The notes: generated by a model from the letters alone, not told the origin. DNA of 64,000 bases from Nitrospiraceae bacterium (GCA_020632595.1 JACKFF010000006.1:62001-126000); one strand, 5' to 3'; positions 18,111 through 27,751 are shown, counted from the stretch's first letter. Made by a program: numbers and translations.

Positions 18111-19787
18111 ATGTACCGTTTACGCATCGGTCCTAAATTCGTAATCATGCTGGGGATGCTAGCCGTCGGATTGATTGTCTGTAGCCTAGGGGTGATTTAC
18201 CAACAAGAGGTTGGCCGGCTGCAGATGATTTTGGAAGAACACGGAAAGCGTGTTCAAGCACAATTTGACGCCACGAGAGCCTATATTGCCAAAAATTATG
18301 TGGGAAAATTAAAACAATCGTCCATGGGCTCCAATCTGCATGTGTCTCGGGATCATGAGCAATATCCCGATGCCATTCCTTTTCCCGCCACAGCCATTCA
18401 GGAAATCGGCCAGGCCTTGGGGGAGGAGGGGGTGTATCAGGCACGACTCGTCAGCGATCAGCCGATAAATCCCGCCAATGCACCGAAAGATATCTTTGAA
18501 CAAAAGGCTCTCGAGCGAATTAAAGATGGAGCGCAAAGTGTCAGTGAAATTGTGACGATCAACGGCGTCCCCACCTTTCGACGGGCGAGCGCAGATGTGG
18601 CTACCGTCGAAGCTTGCATAAGTTGTCATGGTGGGAAGAAATTGGGAGAAGTGCTTGGCGTGTTGTCCCTTTCCATTCCCATAACGCAGGCCAAAGAGGC
18701 GATGGTCAATTCCGTGCTCCATTCAGGGATGTGGATGATCGGGATTATCACAATTTTCCTGAGTGCGGTGTACTGGCTGGTGTCTCGGCTTGTTCTGCAA
18801 CCTCTTCATGCCTTAATGGGCATCTCCTGTGACGTTGCACAGGGTGAAGATGATCTGACGAAACGAGTGTCAGTTGGAAAGGGATCTGATGAAATTGGGG
18901 AACTTAGTCACAACCTCAATTCGTTTGTTGAAAAGATGCGATTGGCGGTGTCGTCTGTCAAACATGCGACCAACCGTCTTGTGGGTTCCATCGTATACCT
19001 TTCTACGACGGCGCATGAAATGGTTCATGCTGCTGAAGGGCAAAATGCCCGCGTAATACAGTCGGTTTCCACAGTGGAGAAAGTGACAAGAACGGCGGGA
19101 GAAGTCGCGAAAATTTCCATAGAAGCGGCACGGATTGCTCAGGAAACAGCCAACGCCGCGCGAGACGGCCAGGAAGAGATGACCCAAAACGTGATGGGCA
19201 TGCAACAGATTTCTCAATCGGTGGTGCAAATCGCTAATATTGTTACTACACTCGGCCGGTCTTCGGACCAAATTGGAGAAATCGTTAACGTGATTGAGGA
19301 TATTGCGGATCAGACCAATTTATTGGCACTTAATGCGGCCATTGAGGCTGCACGGGCAGGTGAACAAGGGCGAGGGTTCGCTGTGGTTGCCGATGAAGTG
19401 CGGAAATTAGCAGAACGGACAACCAAGGCAACTAAAGAAATTGGAGATATGATCCGGCAGATTCAGAAAGATACACGAAGTGCTGTTTCGTCCATGGAGG
19501 AAGGTACAAGCCAGGTGGGCCATGGGGTGGCGTTAGCCAATAAAACCGGAGAGGCCTTAGCCAACATTCATTCTCTGATCAATGCTACGGTGGGGAAAAT
19601 TCAACAAATTGCCAATGCTACAGAAGAGCAATCCACGGCTACGCGACAAATTGCCAGCGATTTAGAATTTATGACCCACACCACCCGTCAGACTACCAGT
19701 GGAGCCTTTCAGTCGGCCAAAGCCTGTCATGATTTGCGAGTGTTAGCCGGGGATTTTCAGAAGTTGGTCGGAACAATGAAAGTGTAA
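18111..19787 (+). CDS. Chemoreceptor with periplasmic Tll0287-like c-type heme domain
   Basis: 558 residues. First membrane helix about 10-30, periplasmic Tll0287-like (DUF3365) domain about 35-195, second helix about 207-226, HAMP, then the MCP signalling domain with tip [22 protein letters not shown]. The heme motif CISCH (Cys169, Cys172, His173) sits at the expected C-terminal end of the sensor domain, before a GVLSLSIPI strand. Such domains carry covalent heme and suit redox, O2 or NO sensing; which one is unknown. It starts 40 bases after the previous receptor gene, with a weak ribosome site. Confidence 0.94.
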   Translation: MYRLRIGPKFVIMLGMLAVGLIVCSLGVIYQQEVGRLQMILEEHGKRVQAQFDATRAYIAKNYVGKLKQSSMGSNLHVSRDHEQYPDAIPFPATAIQEIGQALGEEGVYQARLVSDQPINPANAPKDIFEQKALERIKDGAQSVSEIVTINGVPTFRRASADVATVEACISCHGGKKLGEVLGVLSLSIPITQAKEAMVNSVLHSGMWMIGIITIFLSAVYWLVSRLVLQPLHALMGISCDVAQGEDDLTKRVSVGKGSDEIGELSHNLNSFVEKMRLAVSSVKHATNRLVGSIVYLSTTAHEMVHAAEGQNARVIQSVSTVEKVTRTAGEVAKISIEAARIAQETANAARDGQEEMTQNVMGMQQISQSVVQIANIVTTLGRSSDQIGEIVNVIEDIADQTNLLALNAAIEAARAGEQGRGFAVVADEVRKLAERTTKATKEIGDMIRQIQKDTRSAVSSMEEGTSQVGHGVALANKTGEALANIHSLINATVGKIQQIANATEEQSTATRQIASDLEFMTHTTRQTTSGAFQSAKACHDLRVLAGDFQKLVGTMKV

Positions 19788-19830
19788 GCGTAACTCAGGG
19801 ATTCCGTGCCCGATAAATTGTTAAACAGCC

Positions 19831-20118
19831 CTAAGGGGTCGAAGGGGGGGGATGGTTGATCGGATCGTGGAACTCGGGTGATTGGCCGGTTGCGGTGGAA
19901 GGGGGTAATTTCTTCTTGGCGACAACCTGTTCGAGCATATGCACGGAGTCTTTGAGTAAATCCGCCGCGCAGGCCAGGGTAACATGTAATTGTTTCCAGG
20001 CCTCATCCCAGCGGCCTTCAAGTTGAAGGTCCTGAAAACGTCGATGCTGGTCTTGCAGAATGGCTTTTTTTGCATCAAGGAGTAACCGATCGGCTTGTGA
20101 GCTGGCTAGTTTGTCCAT
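19831..20118 (-). CDS. Small unknown helical protein
   Basis: 95 residues on the opposite strand to everything around it. Residues 1-70 look like two or three amphipathic helices (DRLLLDAKKAILQ, FQDLQLEGRWDEAWKQL, DLLKDSVHMLEQVV); the last 25 are Pro/His-rich and disordered. Reading upstream on the minus strand, AAAGGA lies about 10 bases before the ATG, which supports it as a real gene. I recognise no family. It sits between a chemoreceptor and cheW. Confidence 0.6.
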   Translation of the reverse strand: MDKLASSQADRLLLDAKKAILQDQHRRFQDLQLEGRWDEAWKQLHVTLACAADLLKDSVHMLEQVVAKKKLPPSTATGQSPEFHDPINHPPPSTP

Positions 20119-20578
20119 GTAAAAAATCCTTTATTTCGGGACTTGCTAATGAGGGAATGATGCTGTTCACCCTATCAGAGCAGTTCTTGAAGCCTCAAGG
20201 CTTGAACAATGGACGTTTGTGGAAAATGTGTAGAATTACATGAGGTTGTTGTAGGTTCTTACCTGCCTCTAAATGAATTTAATGGCTGTTGATGGCAAAC
20301 AATGAAACACAATAATGCTCAAGTAGGAATTTTTGTGGTTGTCGATTGAATAGGGTTGAACTGTCGGGAATTGCATGTACCGAAAAGGAACTATTCGAAA
20401 AGAGGAACGTGATGCCAGGGGAGGCCGGGGCAGTCATGCGGCTGGTTGCCTGCACGGGCCAGGTCATTGAGGGAATTGGAAAAATAAAAGGCCCTGGGGA
20501 TGTTGGTTAGGCATCGCCTCTCACAGGGTCGTGAGGGGATATGAGAAAGACTCTTGACGCGGTGGAGGGATACAAGTC
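20119..20578. other. 460-base divergent gap before cheW
   Basis: This space must hold the start signals for the small minus-strand gene and probably for cheW-motA-motB. AAGCCT-CA-AGGCTT (20190-20203), flanked by TTGAA repeats, is a possible operator. I found no convincing sigma-28 or sigma-54 site and no gene. Confidence 0.35.
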
Positions 20579-21067
20579 ATGCAGAATACTTTGACGAAGG
20601 TATTACCTCATGAGGATTTTGAGGAAGATAGTGGAGTGGTTCTTCAAATGGTGAGTTTTCAGTTGGGGGATGAAATTTTTGCCATTGATATCTTGGTGGT
20701 TCAGGAAATTATTCGTATGCTGGATATTACCCAGGTTCCGAATGCCCCTCATTATGTGGAGGGGGTGGTAAATCTGCGTGGAAAAGTCATCCCCATAATC
20801 AATCTTCGGGCTCGTTTTGGGCTGCCCATGATTGAACCCACCAAGGATACTCGAATTGTGGTTGTGGAAATTGCGCATATGATTTTGGGATTTATCGTTG
20901 ATTCCGTCGAAGAAGTCTTACGCCTGTCTGAAGAATGTATTGAACCCCCACCTCCCACTAGTCGAGGAGGAGCTGAAGAATGTCACAAAGGGGTAGGGCG
21001 GGTGAATGGGTGCCTGGTGTTGTTGCTGGACCTTGAACGGTTGTTTAGTAATCGGTCCTTTGCATAA
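20579..21067 (+). CDS. cheW: CheW receptor-kinase coupling protein
   Basis: 162 residues, one CheW domain: FQLGDEIFAIDILVVQEI, the VEGVVNLRGKVIPIINL signature, and VDSVEEVLRL. It bridges chemoreceptors to CheA. A loop rich in Pro and Gly (EPPPPTSRGG) near 122-131 is common to CheW proteins of this sort. GGAGGG precedes ATG 20579. It starts a cheW-motA-motB row. Confidence 0.95.
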   Translation: MQNTLTKVLPHEDFEEDSGVVLQMVSFQLGDEIFAIDILVVQEIIRMLDITQVPNAPHYVEGVVNLRGKVIPIINLRARFGLPMIEPTKDTRIVVVEIAHMILGFIVDSVEEVLRLSEECIEPPPPTSRGGAEECHKGVGRVNGCLVLLLDLERLFSNRSFA

Positions 21068-21083
21068 GGAAGAGTGTTTTATT

Positions 21084-21845
21084 ATGGATATTTTATCGGT
21101 ATTGGGCATCCTTCTTTCGCTGGGTGCCATTGTAGGCGGGCAACATTTGGAGGGCGGGCATTTAAGCTCCATTCTCCAAGGAACGGCTTTTTTGATTGTG
21201 ATGGGGGGTACGTTAGGCGCGGTGATGCTGCAATTCCCTCTTCCAATTTTTCTGAAAGCTCTTTCCAGTGCCAGCATGGTGTTTGGAAATGTGAGTGTGG
21301 ATATGAAGGGTATTATTGGCAAAATTGTGGAGTTATCGAATATCAGCAGAAAACAAGGACTCTTGGCCCTGGAAGGACAAATTAAAACGTTGACGGATCC
21401 GTTAATGGCCAAAGGGGTGCAGTTGGTGGTCGATGGGACGGAACCGCACAAAATTAAAGAAATCCTGGAAGTGGAAGTTGAAATTTTTGAAGAAGAATTT
21501 GGCACGACGAGCAAGGTCTATGAAGCGTTTGGCGGATATGCGCCGTGCGTGGGGATTATTGGCGCCGTACTTGGTCTGATTCATGTGATGGAAAACTTGG
21601 CCGATCCTTCGGCATTGGGTGGCGGGATCGCGGTCGCATTTGTGGCTACGGTCTATGGGGTGGGAGCGGCTAACCTCTTGTTTCTTCCTATGGGTAATAA
21701 AATCAAGTTAAAGGCTAAGACCTTGATCATCGCGAAAATTATGGTGATTGAAGGCCTTGTGTCCGTAGCACAAGGGGAGAATCCACGAATGATTGAGGAG
21801 AAGTTGAGTGGATTTCTGTCATCCGTGGAGAAAAATAAAAAGTAA
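21084..21845 (+). CDS. motA: Flagellar stator protein MotA
   Basis: 253 residues from ATG 21084; the longer frame from 21006 overlaps cheW. Inner-membrane stator subunit with four helices: two near the N-terminus (ILSVLGILLSLGAIVGG; FLIVMGGTLGAVML), a cytoplasmic domain, then YAPCVGIIGAVLGLIHVM and GIAVAFVATVYGVGAANLLF. With MotB it forms the ion channel that drives rotation. Starts 16 bases after cheW. Confidence 0.95.
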   Translation: MDILSVLGILLSLGAIVGGQHLEGGHLSSILQGTAFLIVMGGTLGAVMLQFPLPIFLKALSSASMVFGNVSVDMKGIIGKIVELSNISRKQGLLALEGQIKTLTDPLMAKGVQLVVDGTEPHKIKEILEVEVEIFEEEFGTTSKVYEAFGGYAPCVGIIGAVLGLIHVMENLADPSALGGGIAVAFVATVYGVGAANLLFLPMGNKIKLKAKTLIIAKIMVIEGLVSVAQGENPRMIEEKLSGFLSSVEKNKK

Positions 21846-21880
21846 AATGCCGACAGCCTGACTGTTTGGTGAGGGAGCGT

Positions 21881-22621
21881 GTGAAGAAAAAACACGAGGA
21901 ACATGAAAATCACGAACGATGGCTGGTCTCGTATGCGGATTTTATTACCTTGCTGTTTGCTTTTTTTGTTGTGATGTATTCGGTCTCGTCGGTCAATGAA
22001 GGGAAGTTCAAGGTCCTCAGTGAATCCCTGGTGAGTTCCTTTAACAACAAAAAGACGGTGGGGGAACTTTCCATTGTGAATCTTCCCATTAATAAAAATA
22101 TCCCCATTCAGGTAAAAGCGAAAACTTCCTCAGCTGAAAATGCCCGGGCCTTCCTAAGCGTGGCCAATGCCATTACTGCAGCGAATATTCCTCAAGGGGT
22201 GCAAATCACCACGACCGAACGTGGGTTAAATATTCGAATCAAAGACGATGCGTTGTTTCAAAGTGGAAGTGCCAGGCTGAATCCACAAATCATAGAATTT
22301 ATCGATCTCATTGCCGGTCTCGTCAAAGAATTGCCCAATCTTATATCCGTTGAAGGGCATACGGACAATCAGCCGATTCGATCATCTCTCTACCCATCAA
22401 ATTGGGATCTTTCTACAGCGAGGGCCAATACCTTGGTCCGATATTTGATCGATCAGCATCATCTGGCTGATTACCGATTGTCTTCAACCGGCTATGCAGG
22501 GACCCGGCCTGTTGAGTTAAATGATACACCACAGGGACAAGCCTCTAACCGTCGAGTAGAGCTCATTGTGCTGAGGGATACCCGTTCCGATACCGAATCC
22601 TCACACCCCTACCTTCCCTAG
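21881..22621 (+). CDS. motB: Flagellar stator protein MotB
   Basis: 246 residues from GTG 21881; in-frame TTG 21866 and GTG 21869 are alternatives, but family members typically begin at the MKKKH-like stretch. One membrane helix follows the conserved Asp20 (VSYADFITLLFAFFVV), which binds the coupling ion. The C-terminal OmpA-like domain (about 125-235) anchors to peptidoglycan (SVEGHTDNQPI, NWDLSTARA, SNRRVELIV). Follows motA by 35 bases. Confidence 0.95.
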   Translation: MKKKHEEHENHERWLVSYADFITLLFAFFVVMYSVSSVNEGKFKVLSESLVSSFNNKKTVGELSIVNLPINKNIPIQVKAKTSSAENARAFLSVANAITAANIPQGVQITTTERGLNIRIKDDALFQSGSARLNPQIIEFIDLIAGLVKELPNLISVEGHTDNQPIRSSLYPSNWDLSTARANTLVRYLIDQHHLADYRLSSTGYAGTRPVELNDTPQGQASNRRVELIVLRDTRSDTESSHPYLP

Positions 22622-22712
22622 TAATTATTCCACGATTCGGCCACATCTTCAGAACCTCGGTTGACCCGAATTTTGCCTTTCGCTAGGCAGGATCAGGCCT
22701 AGGAGGAAAGTA

Positions 22713-22829
22713 ATGCCGGCAGGTGTAGTGTGTTGCCCGGGACTACAACGGCTGGCAGCTTTAAGCAGGGACGGTTCAATAGGCAACAATTGCCATTTCG
22801 AGCTCACTGGTGCCGGGTTTATTGAATGA
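22713..22829 (+). CDS. Possible 38-residue small open reading frame
   Basis: ATG 22713 is preceded by AGGAGG at an ideal 6-base spacing; the frame runs 38 codons to TGA 22827-22829 and begins MPAGVVCCPG. No family is recognised and the peptide has no membrane segment. It lies before the sigma-54 promoter of flgF, so it would belong to another transcript. Could be chance or a leader peptide. Confidence 0.25.
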   Translation: MPAGVVCCPGLQRLAALSRDGSIGNNCHFELTGAGFIE

Positions 22830-22899
22830 ATGCTCCCCCTTCGTAGCAAAACTTTTCACTGCAGTCTCTCTTCTCATCAAAATCCTACTCCGACGCTTA

Positions 22900-22916
22900 T
22901 TGGCACATGCGTTGCA
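22900..22916 (+). promoter_or_regulatory. Sigma-54 promoter of the flgF operon
   Basis: TTGGCAC, five bases, then TTGCA: the GG at 22902-22903 and GC at 22914-22915 sit at the -24/-12 spacing and the match to TGGCAC-N5-TTGCW is complete. Transcription would start near 22927, leaving a short leader before flgF (ATG 22951). It implies RpoN and an enhancer-binding activator, neither in this window. The rest of the gap 22622-22950 holds only the small open frame above. Confidence 0.88.
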
Positions 22917-22950
22917 GAATTTCTCAGGTATCTACGTCAAGGAGGAAGCA

Positions 22951-23670
22951 ATGAACCGAGGTATCTATCCGCCTTTAGCAGGGGCGATTACACTTGAACA
23001 CCGCATGGAAGTCCTTTCGCATAATATCGGAAATGTCCATACGACAGGGTTTAAAAAGGACAAGCCGGTCTTCGCAACCGTCCTGGGACAAACCTCCGGA
23101 CCTTCGGTGGCAGGAATTGATTTGTTTCCCTTGATGGATGCCCTTCCACCTGATCGATCGCAAGGCACCTTATATCAGACCGGGGAACCGTTAGATATAG
23201 GGCTGGAGGGCGATGGGTTTTTAGTCGCTCAAACACCAGATGGATTGCGATATTTTCGTGGCGGAAAATTGTATCGGAATGGAAACGGAAACTTGGTGAC
23301 CCATACCGGTGATCCACTTATGGGAAAGAAGGGGCCCATTACCCTTCCTCCTGGAGAGGTCGTGATTGGGGCTGATGGGACACTTTCCGTCAATAATCAG
23401 GTCGTAGACAAGTTACGCTTGGATAAGATTGCCGATGGACAAGAAACGGCCAAGATGGGCAATTTGTTCTGGACCGTTCCCGATCAGGTTGTCGCCGATA
23501 AGCAGACGACCGTGCACCAAGGCATGTTAGAACAATCTAACGTCAATCCTTCCCTGGATATGGTGGAGTTGATCAAAGTGACCAGAGAGTATGAACAAAT
23601 GCAAAAAGCCATTAAAGCGATGGATGAACTAGCCGCCCAGGCCATTCAAGCAGGTCGTGTTCAGGGGTAA
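22951..23670 (+). CDS. flgF: Flagellar proximal-rod protein FlgF
   Basis: 239 residues. Rod proteins form the drive shaft through the periplasm. The N-terminal rod motif (VLSHNIGNVHTTGFKKD) and the C-terminal helix (LEQSNVNPSLDMVELIKVTREYEQMQKAI) are standard. The start ATG 22951 has a perfect AAGGAGG; the open frame back to 22810 is not needed. First gene of the sigma-54 operon and 83 bases before flgG. Confidence 0.92.
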   Translation: MNRGIYPPLAGAITLEHRMEVLSHNIGNVHTTGFKKDKPVFATVLGQTSGPSVAGIDLFPLMDALPPDRSQGTLYQTGEPLDIGLEGDGFLVAQTPDGLRYFRGGKLYRNGNGNLVTHTGDPLMGKKGPITLPPGEVVIGADGTLSVNNQVVDKLRLDKIADGQETAKMGNLFWTVPDQVVADKQTTVHQGMLEQSNVNPSLDMVELIKVTREYEQMQKAIKAMDELAAQAIQAGRVQG

Positions 23671-23753
23671 TCCGAAACTGGGATGAAACCCTATGGCGAT
23701 ATGAACAGATTCTCTGTGCAAGCGAATACGGCTAAAAAGAGGGAGTGACCACA

Positions 23754-24545
23754 ATGATTCGAGCGATGCATACCGCATCTACGGGCATGTTTGCCCAACA
23801 ACTTAATATTGACACGATTGCGAACAATCTCGCCAATGTGAATACGACAGGGTTTAAACGAAGTCGTGCAGAATTTGCGGATCTCCTGTATCAAATTTCC
23901 CGTTTGCCTGGTGCGAGTGCTTCGAATGTTGGAGTCTTTCCGGTTGGGATGCAGGTCGGGTTAGGGGTGAGGCCGGTCACCGTGGCCAAGGAATATGTGC
24001 AAGGGAGCCTCAAGCAAACGACGAATCCGTTGGATTTGGCGATTGAAGGGGTCGGATTTTTTCAAGTCACACGGCCGGATGGGACCACGATGTATACGAG
24101 GGCTGGATCCTTTAAACAAGACAGTACGGGTAATGTGGTTTCGGGTGACGGCGATCAACTCATCCCGAGCATTACCATTCCGTCCGGAGCACTCAAAATT
24201 GATATTGGACAGGATGGAACGGTGTCGGCATTGCTGCCCGGGGTTTCCCAAGCCACCCAGGTTGGACAAATTCAATTGGTCCGATTTGATAATCCATCTG
24301 GGTTGATTGCCCAAGGCAATAACTTATTTTCAGAGAGTTCGTCCTCAGGGCCTGCGCAGCAGGGGACACCGGGGTTTTCAACCGGATTTGGAAATATACA
24401 ACAAGGATTTCTTGAAATATCTAATGTGAATATTGCCGATGAAATGGTCAATATGATCATTGCCCAACGGGCCTATGAACTGAATGCGAAAGCCATTCAG
24501 GCATCGGACGATATGATGCAGGTTGTGAACGGACTCAGACGTTAG
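23754..24545 (+). CDS. flgG: Flagellar distal-rod protein FlgG
   Basis: 263 residues from ATG 23754 (a GTG at 23745 is in frame but GAGGGAG is spaced for the ATG). Typical N-terminal [20 protein letters not shown] and C-terminal [19 protein letters not shown] motifs, plus the mid-protein TRAGSFKQD segment. Length agrees with the family (about 260). Builds the distal rod next to the hook. Confidence 0.97.
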   Translation: MIRAMHTASTGMFAQQLNIDTIANNLANVNTTGFKRSRAEFADLLYQISRLPGASASNVGVFPVGMQVGLGVRPVTVAKEYVQGSLKQTTNPLDLAIEGVGFFQVTRPDGTTMYTRAGSFKQDSTGNVVSGDGDQLIPSITIPSGALKIDIGQDGTVSALLPGVSQATQVGQIQLVRFDNPSGLIAQGNNLFSESSSSGPAQQGTPGFSTGFGNIQQGFLEISNVNIADEMVNMIIAQRAYELNAKAIQASDDMMQVVNGLRR

Positions 24546-24556
24546 AGGATAAAATT

Positions 24557-25312
24557 TTGAAGTTCGTCATGATATTACTGGGGTTGTTTCTGAGCGGAAA
24601 TGGGTTGGGGACATTTGGCGAAATGTCCTGGGCGGAAGGGGTGGTCCCATCATCACCTGTCCGTCCAGATACTCAGTCCTTGGATGGAGGAGATTTCGAA
24701 CGGGTGATCGTGGCGGAACTGATGCGCCGCTATGGACGTACGCATCACCAGGTGTCGTTTCGGGTGTTGTTCCCTAAGCAAGAGGTTGAGGTTCCCAACG
24801 GAAAAATCCAGCTTGAGATTGGAGACTGGTCAGGGGGGGGGAGAACAGGACGGCGTGCCTTTCGAGTTGGCATTTTCGTGAATCAGCAATTCCTTCGAAC
24901 GGTGAATGTTGTGGGGGAGGTGAAGGCCCAAGTCGAAGTGGCGACACCCATACGTTGGTTGAAACCGAAGGAGGTTGTGACCGGCGAGGACCTGTCTGTG
25001 ATGATAGTGGATGTCCCCTCACTGACACATGATTTTATTCTCGATCTTGACGAGGTGATCGGGAAGCAGGTCTTACGTCCATTGCCACCAAGGCAACCGA
25101 TTCGAAAAATCATGCTGGACTATCCGCCAATGATTCAGAAGGGCGATCGGGTGATGATTGAGGTCAGGGGTGACGGTCTGCTGGTTCAGACGGTGGGGAT
25201 AGCCAAAGCGGCCGGTAAAAAAGGAGAAACCATTCCGGTTAAAAATCAGACATCCGGCCGGGAGGTGTTAGGTACCGTTTTGGCATCGGGACTCGTGGAG
25301 GTTGGATTTTGA
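24557..25312 (+). CDS. flgA: Flagellar P-ring assembly chaperone FlgA
   Basis: 251 residues. Starts at TTG 24557 with AGAGGAT 7 bases upstream. Residues 1-26 are a signal peptide, so it is periplasmic. A SAF domain (about 130-190, IRWLKPKEVVTGEDLS, LRPLPPRQPIRK) and the C-terminal FlgA fold (IQKGDRVMIEV, IPVKNQTSGREVLG) are visible. It helps FlgI assemble. Overlaps flgH by 4 bases. Confidence 0.93.
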   Translation: MKFVMILLGLFLSGNGLGTFGEMSWAEGVVPSSPVRPDTQSLDGGDFERVIVAELMRRYGRTHHQVSFRVLFPKQEVEVPNGKIQLEIGDWSGGGRTGRRAFRVGIFVNQQFLRTVNVVGEVKAQVEVATPIRWLKPKEVVTGEDLSVMIVDVPSLTHDFILDLDEVIGKQVLRPLPPRQPIRKIMLDYPPMIQKGDRVMIEVRGDGLLVQTVGIAKAAGKKGETIPVKNQTSGREVLGTVLASGLVEVGF

Positions 25313-26010
25313 GCAAAGCAGCATTGAGGGGGAAGTTTTGGGCTTGGGGAGTTTTGCTGCTGGCGGTCGTGGTTAGCGGGTTCGGATGTGCCAAGGAAAA
25401 GCCCATGAGACAGGTCGAAGCTGAGTCGTTTCTTCTTGAAAAGAGTCCACCCTCCTCCATGGGGTCCCTTTGGGACCCTGGAAACGGGCGAGCGTACATG
25501 TTTGAAGATAGGCGAGCGGGTCGAATCGGGGACATTGTCGTTGTGCAAATTGTCGAACAACACAAGGGTTCCAAAAAAGCCAATACAAAAGCAGACCGGG
25601 ATTCCAGTCTGTCGGCTGGAGTGAGCGGGGGACTCTTCGGGATTAACACTCTCAGCCAGAAGTTTGCGGAATATTTTAATATTGATGCCGGGACTTCCCA
25701 TGAGTTTGAGGGCGACGGGTCGACGAGCCGGGAAGACACTTTGACGGGCACCATCGCCGCCAATGTCATTGAAGTCTTTCCCAATGGGGACCTCCGGATT
25801 CGGGGAAAACGGGAGGTCACGGTCAACAGTGAAAAGCAAACAATGACCATTAAGGGCATTGTCCGCCGGATCGATCTGGATACGCAGAACATGGTCTTGT
25901 CGTCCAAAGTCGCGGATGCAGAAATCTCCTATACTGGATTGGGAGTGGTGGACGATGTTCAGAGACCGGGGTGGTTCACCAGGATTTTTGACTGGTTGAC
26001 GCCGTTTTAA
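25309..26010 (+). CDS. flgH: Flagellar L-ring lipoprotein FlgH
   Basis: 233 residues, start TTG 25309 overlapping the flgA stop. A lipoprotein signal ends at lipobox SGFG-Cys27. Typical motifs: SLWDPGNGRAYMFEDRRA, GDIVVVQIVE, NVIEVFPNGDLRIRGKREV. It forms the ring in the outer membrane, which implies a diderm cell. Confidence 0.96.
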   Translation: MSKAALRGKFWAWGVLLLAVVVSGFGCAKEKPMRQVEAESFLLEKSPPSSMGSLWDPGNGRAYMFEDRRAGRIGDIVVVQIVEQHKGSKKANTKADRDSSLSAGVSGGLFGINTLSQKFAEYFNIDAGTSHEFEGDGSTSREDTLTGTIAANVIEVFPNGDLRIRGKREVTVNSEKQTMTIKGIVRRIDLDTQNMVLSSKVADAEISYTGLGVVDDVQRPGWFTRIFDWLTPF

Positions 26011-26063
26011 GTGTGGTTCGGGGATGAGTCCATTTTTTATCTTTGCCCTAATAGGAGAATTTG

Positions 26064-27278
26064 GTGATTCGTCCATCATCTATTAGTAATGGCAGTAAAC
26101 CTTCAAGGAAATCCGGAAGACCATGGGCTCCGGGATTGGGTGCGGTCTTGGTTCTGATCGGCGGATGGCTCATGTTCAGTGCCAGTGAGGTCATCATACC
26201 GGAAGAAATTCAGGCGGCCCGCATCAAGGATATCGCTTCCATTGAAGGCGTTCGTGAAAACCAGTTAGTCGGGTATGGCTTGATTGTTGGTCTGGACCGG
26301 ACCGGTGATTCCGTCGTCGGTGGTCAATTTACAGCGCAAGCCATTATTTCCATGTTGAATACTATGGGGCTCAAACTCAATATTGATCCCATTCAATTGT
26401 TAACTAAAAATACCGCCTCGGTGATGGTGACCGCCAAATTGCCACCGTTTGCGAGGCCCGGCATGAAATTGGATGTGCAGGTCTCTTCCATGGCCAATGC
26501 CAAAAGTTTGCGAGGGGGAACGTTATTGTTGACCCCGCTGAAAGCCGCCAATCAACAGGTGTATGCTGTCGCCCAAGGGCCGCTCTCCACATCGGGATTT
26601 GAAGCTGGTGCAGCAGGGACCACAGTGAAGAAAAATCAACAATCCGGAGGGATTATACCTGGTGGAGCGATTGTCGAACGAGCGGTGGATGTGGACATGC
26701 AAGCGTGGGAAAAATTCTCTTTGACCATGCATCAGGCTGATTTTATCACGGCATTGCGGGTGTCTGAAGCCATTAATGCTCATCTTGGGGATGGCATAGC
26801 TTCGCCTGTTAATTCCGGACAGATTCACGTGGGGATTCCGGAACGGTTTCAGGGAAAGATAGTCCAAATGATTGCTGCGGTTGAAGGGCTTGATGTGAAT
26901 GTGGACGTCCTGGCCAAGGTTGTGGTGAACGAACGAACGGGAACGATTGTCATGGGTGAACATGTTCGGTTGGCGAGGATGGCCATTTCCCATGGCGATC
27001 TAACCATCAAGGTGGGAACGCAATTTAATGTTTCTCAACCAGAAACTGGCTTTATTGGGAGAGGAGCACAGGGTGCCGGTAGAACAGTAGTGACTCCGGA
27101 TGTCCAGACCGATGTGCAGGAAGAGGATGGTCGAGTGATTCAAGTAGACAGTTCCGTGACACTTGGGGATTTGGTCAAGGCGTTGAATTCATTGGGTGTC
27201 ACTCCTCTCGATTTGGTTGCCGTACTAACGGCGGCCAAGGCAGCGGGTGCCCTCCAGGCCGATTTGGAGTTGATCTAG
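26064..27278 (+). CDS. flgI: Flagellar P-ring protein FlgI
   Basis: 404 residues from GTG 26064 (AGGAG 6 bases before; TTG 26061 is too close). An N-terminal export segment with a basic stretch then a hydrophobic run (about 17-40) is longer than usual. Core motifs: ARIKDIASIEGVRENQLVGYG, GLDRTGD, QAIISMLNTMG, VVNERTGTIVMG and the C-terminal SLGVTPLDLVAVLTAAKAAGAL. Forms the ring in the peptidoglycan layer. Confidence 0.96.
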   Translation: MIRPSSISNGSKPSRKSGRPWAPGLGAVLVLIGGWLMFSASEVIIPEEIQAARIKDIASIEGVRENQLVGYGLIVGLDRTGDSVVGGQFTAQAIISMLNTMGLKLNIDPIQLLTKNTASVMVTAKLPPFARPGMKLDVQVSSMANAKSLRGGTLLLTPLKAANQQVYAVAQGPLSTSGFEAGAAGTTVKKNQQSGGIIPGGAIVERAVDVDMQAWEKFSLTMHQADFITALRVSEAINAHLGDGIASPVNSGQIHVGIPERFQGKIVQMIAAVEGLDVNVDVLAKVVVNERTGTIVMGEHVRLARMAISHGDLTIKVGTQFNVSQPETGFIGRGAQGAGRTVVTPDVQTDVQEEDGRVIQVDSSVTLGDLVKALNSLGVTPLDLVAVLTAAKAAGALQADLELI

Positions 27279-27333
27279 GTCCATTTCTGAAAAGGGCGTT
27301 GTTCATGATGGTCAAATGGAAAGGATGTGGACT

Positions 27334-27690
27334 ATGATTGCTGGCATGTTCCCTACGGATATGACGGGTCTTTCACACTCCGTCACCACTGAGAGGATAG
27401 AGCGTGTGGAAGATTCTGTTCGTCGTGGGGAATTACTGCGTGCGAGTCAGGAATTCGAATCCTATTTTCTGTCCTATCTGATGAAGGTGATGCGAGAGAC
27501 GGTCCCCAAAGGCGAATTGACCGCCAACCCCATGGGGGACATGTATTATTCCTTTTATGACGAAGAGATTGGCAAACGTGCCGCTCAGGCGGGAGGGATT
27601 GGCCTTTCTGCGTATGTGTTGGACACGGTGGCCAGGAATGAAGACCTTATGCGTTCGCCCACCTCAGTGCCCCCTTTTTTGAAATCTTAA
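27334..27690 (+). CDS. flgJ: Rod-binding protein, FlgJ N-terminal type
   Basis: 118 residues from ATG 27334 (AAAGGA 8 bases upstream; ATG 27316 has no site). Only the rod-cap region is present: ASQEFESYFLSYLMKVMRET, then GDMYYSFYDEEIGKRAAQAGGIGLS. The muramidase half found in enteric FlgJ is absent, so another enzyme must open the wall for the rod. Last gene of the flgF operon. Confidence 0.9.
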   Translation: MIAGMFPTDMTGLSHSVTTERIERVEDSVRRGELLRASQEFESYFLSYLMKVMRETVPKGELTANPMGDMYYSFYDEEIGKRAAQAGGIGLSAYVLDTVARNEDLMRSPTSVPPFLKS

Positions 27691-27699
27691 GAGGTTCTG

Positions 27700-27727
27700 T
27701 AAAGTTTAACGGCGTTGCTTCCGATAC
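27700..27727 (+). promoter_or_regulatory. Sigma-28 (FliA) promoter of flgM
   Basis: TAAAGTTT (27700-27707) is a perfect FliA -35; TCCGATAC (27720-27727) is a good -10 with a 12-base spacer. It lies 25-52 bases before flgM and would drive flgM-flgN-flgK-flgL. Confidence 0.75.
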
Positions 27728-27751
27728 ATAAAGAGAAGGAGGCATGATGCC

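Noticed and set aside
22622..22899. c-di-GMP (GEMM-type) riboswitch before flgF
   Set aside because: The conserved GEMM blocks are not present; only short scattered hairpins.
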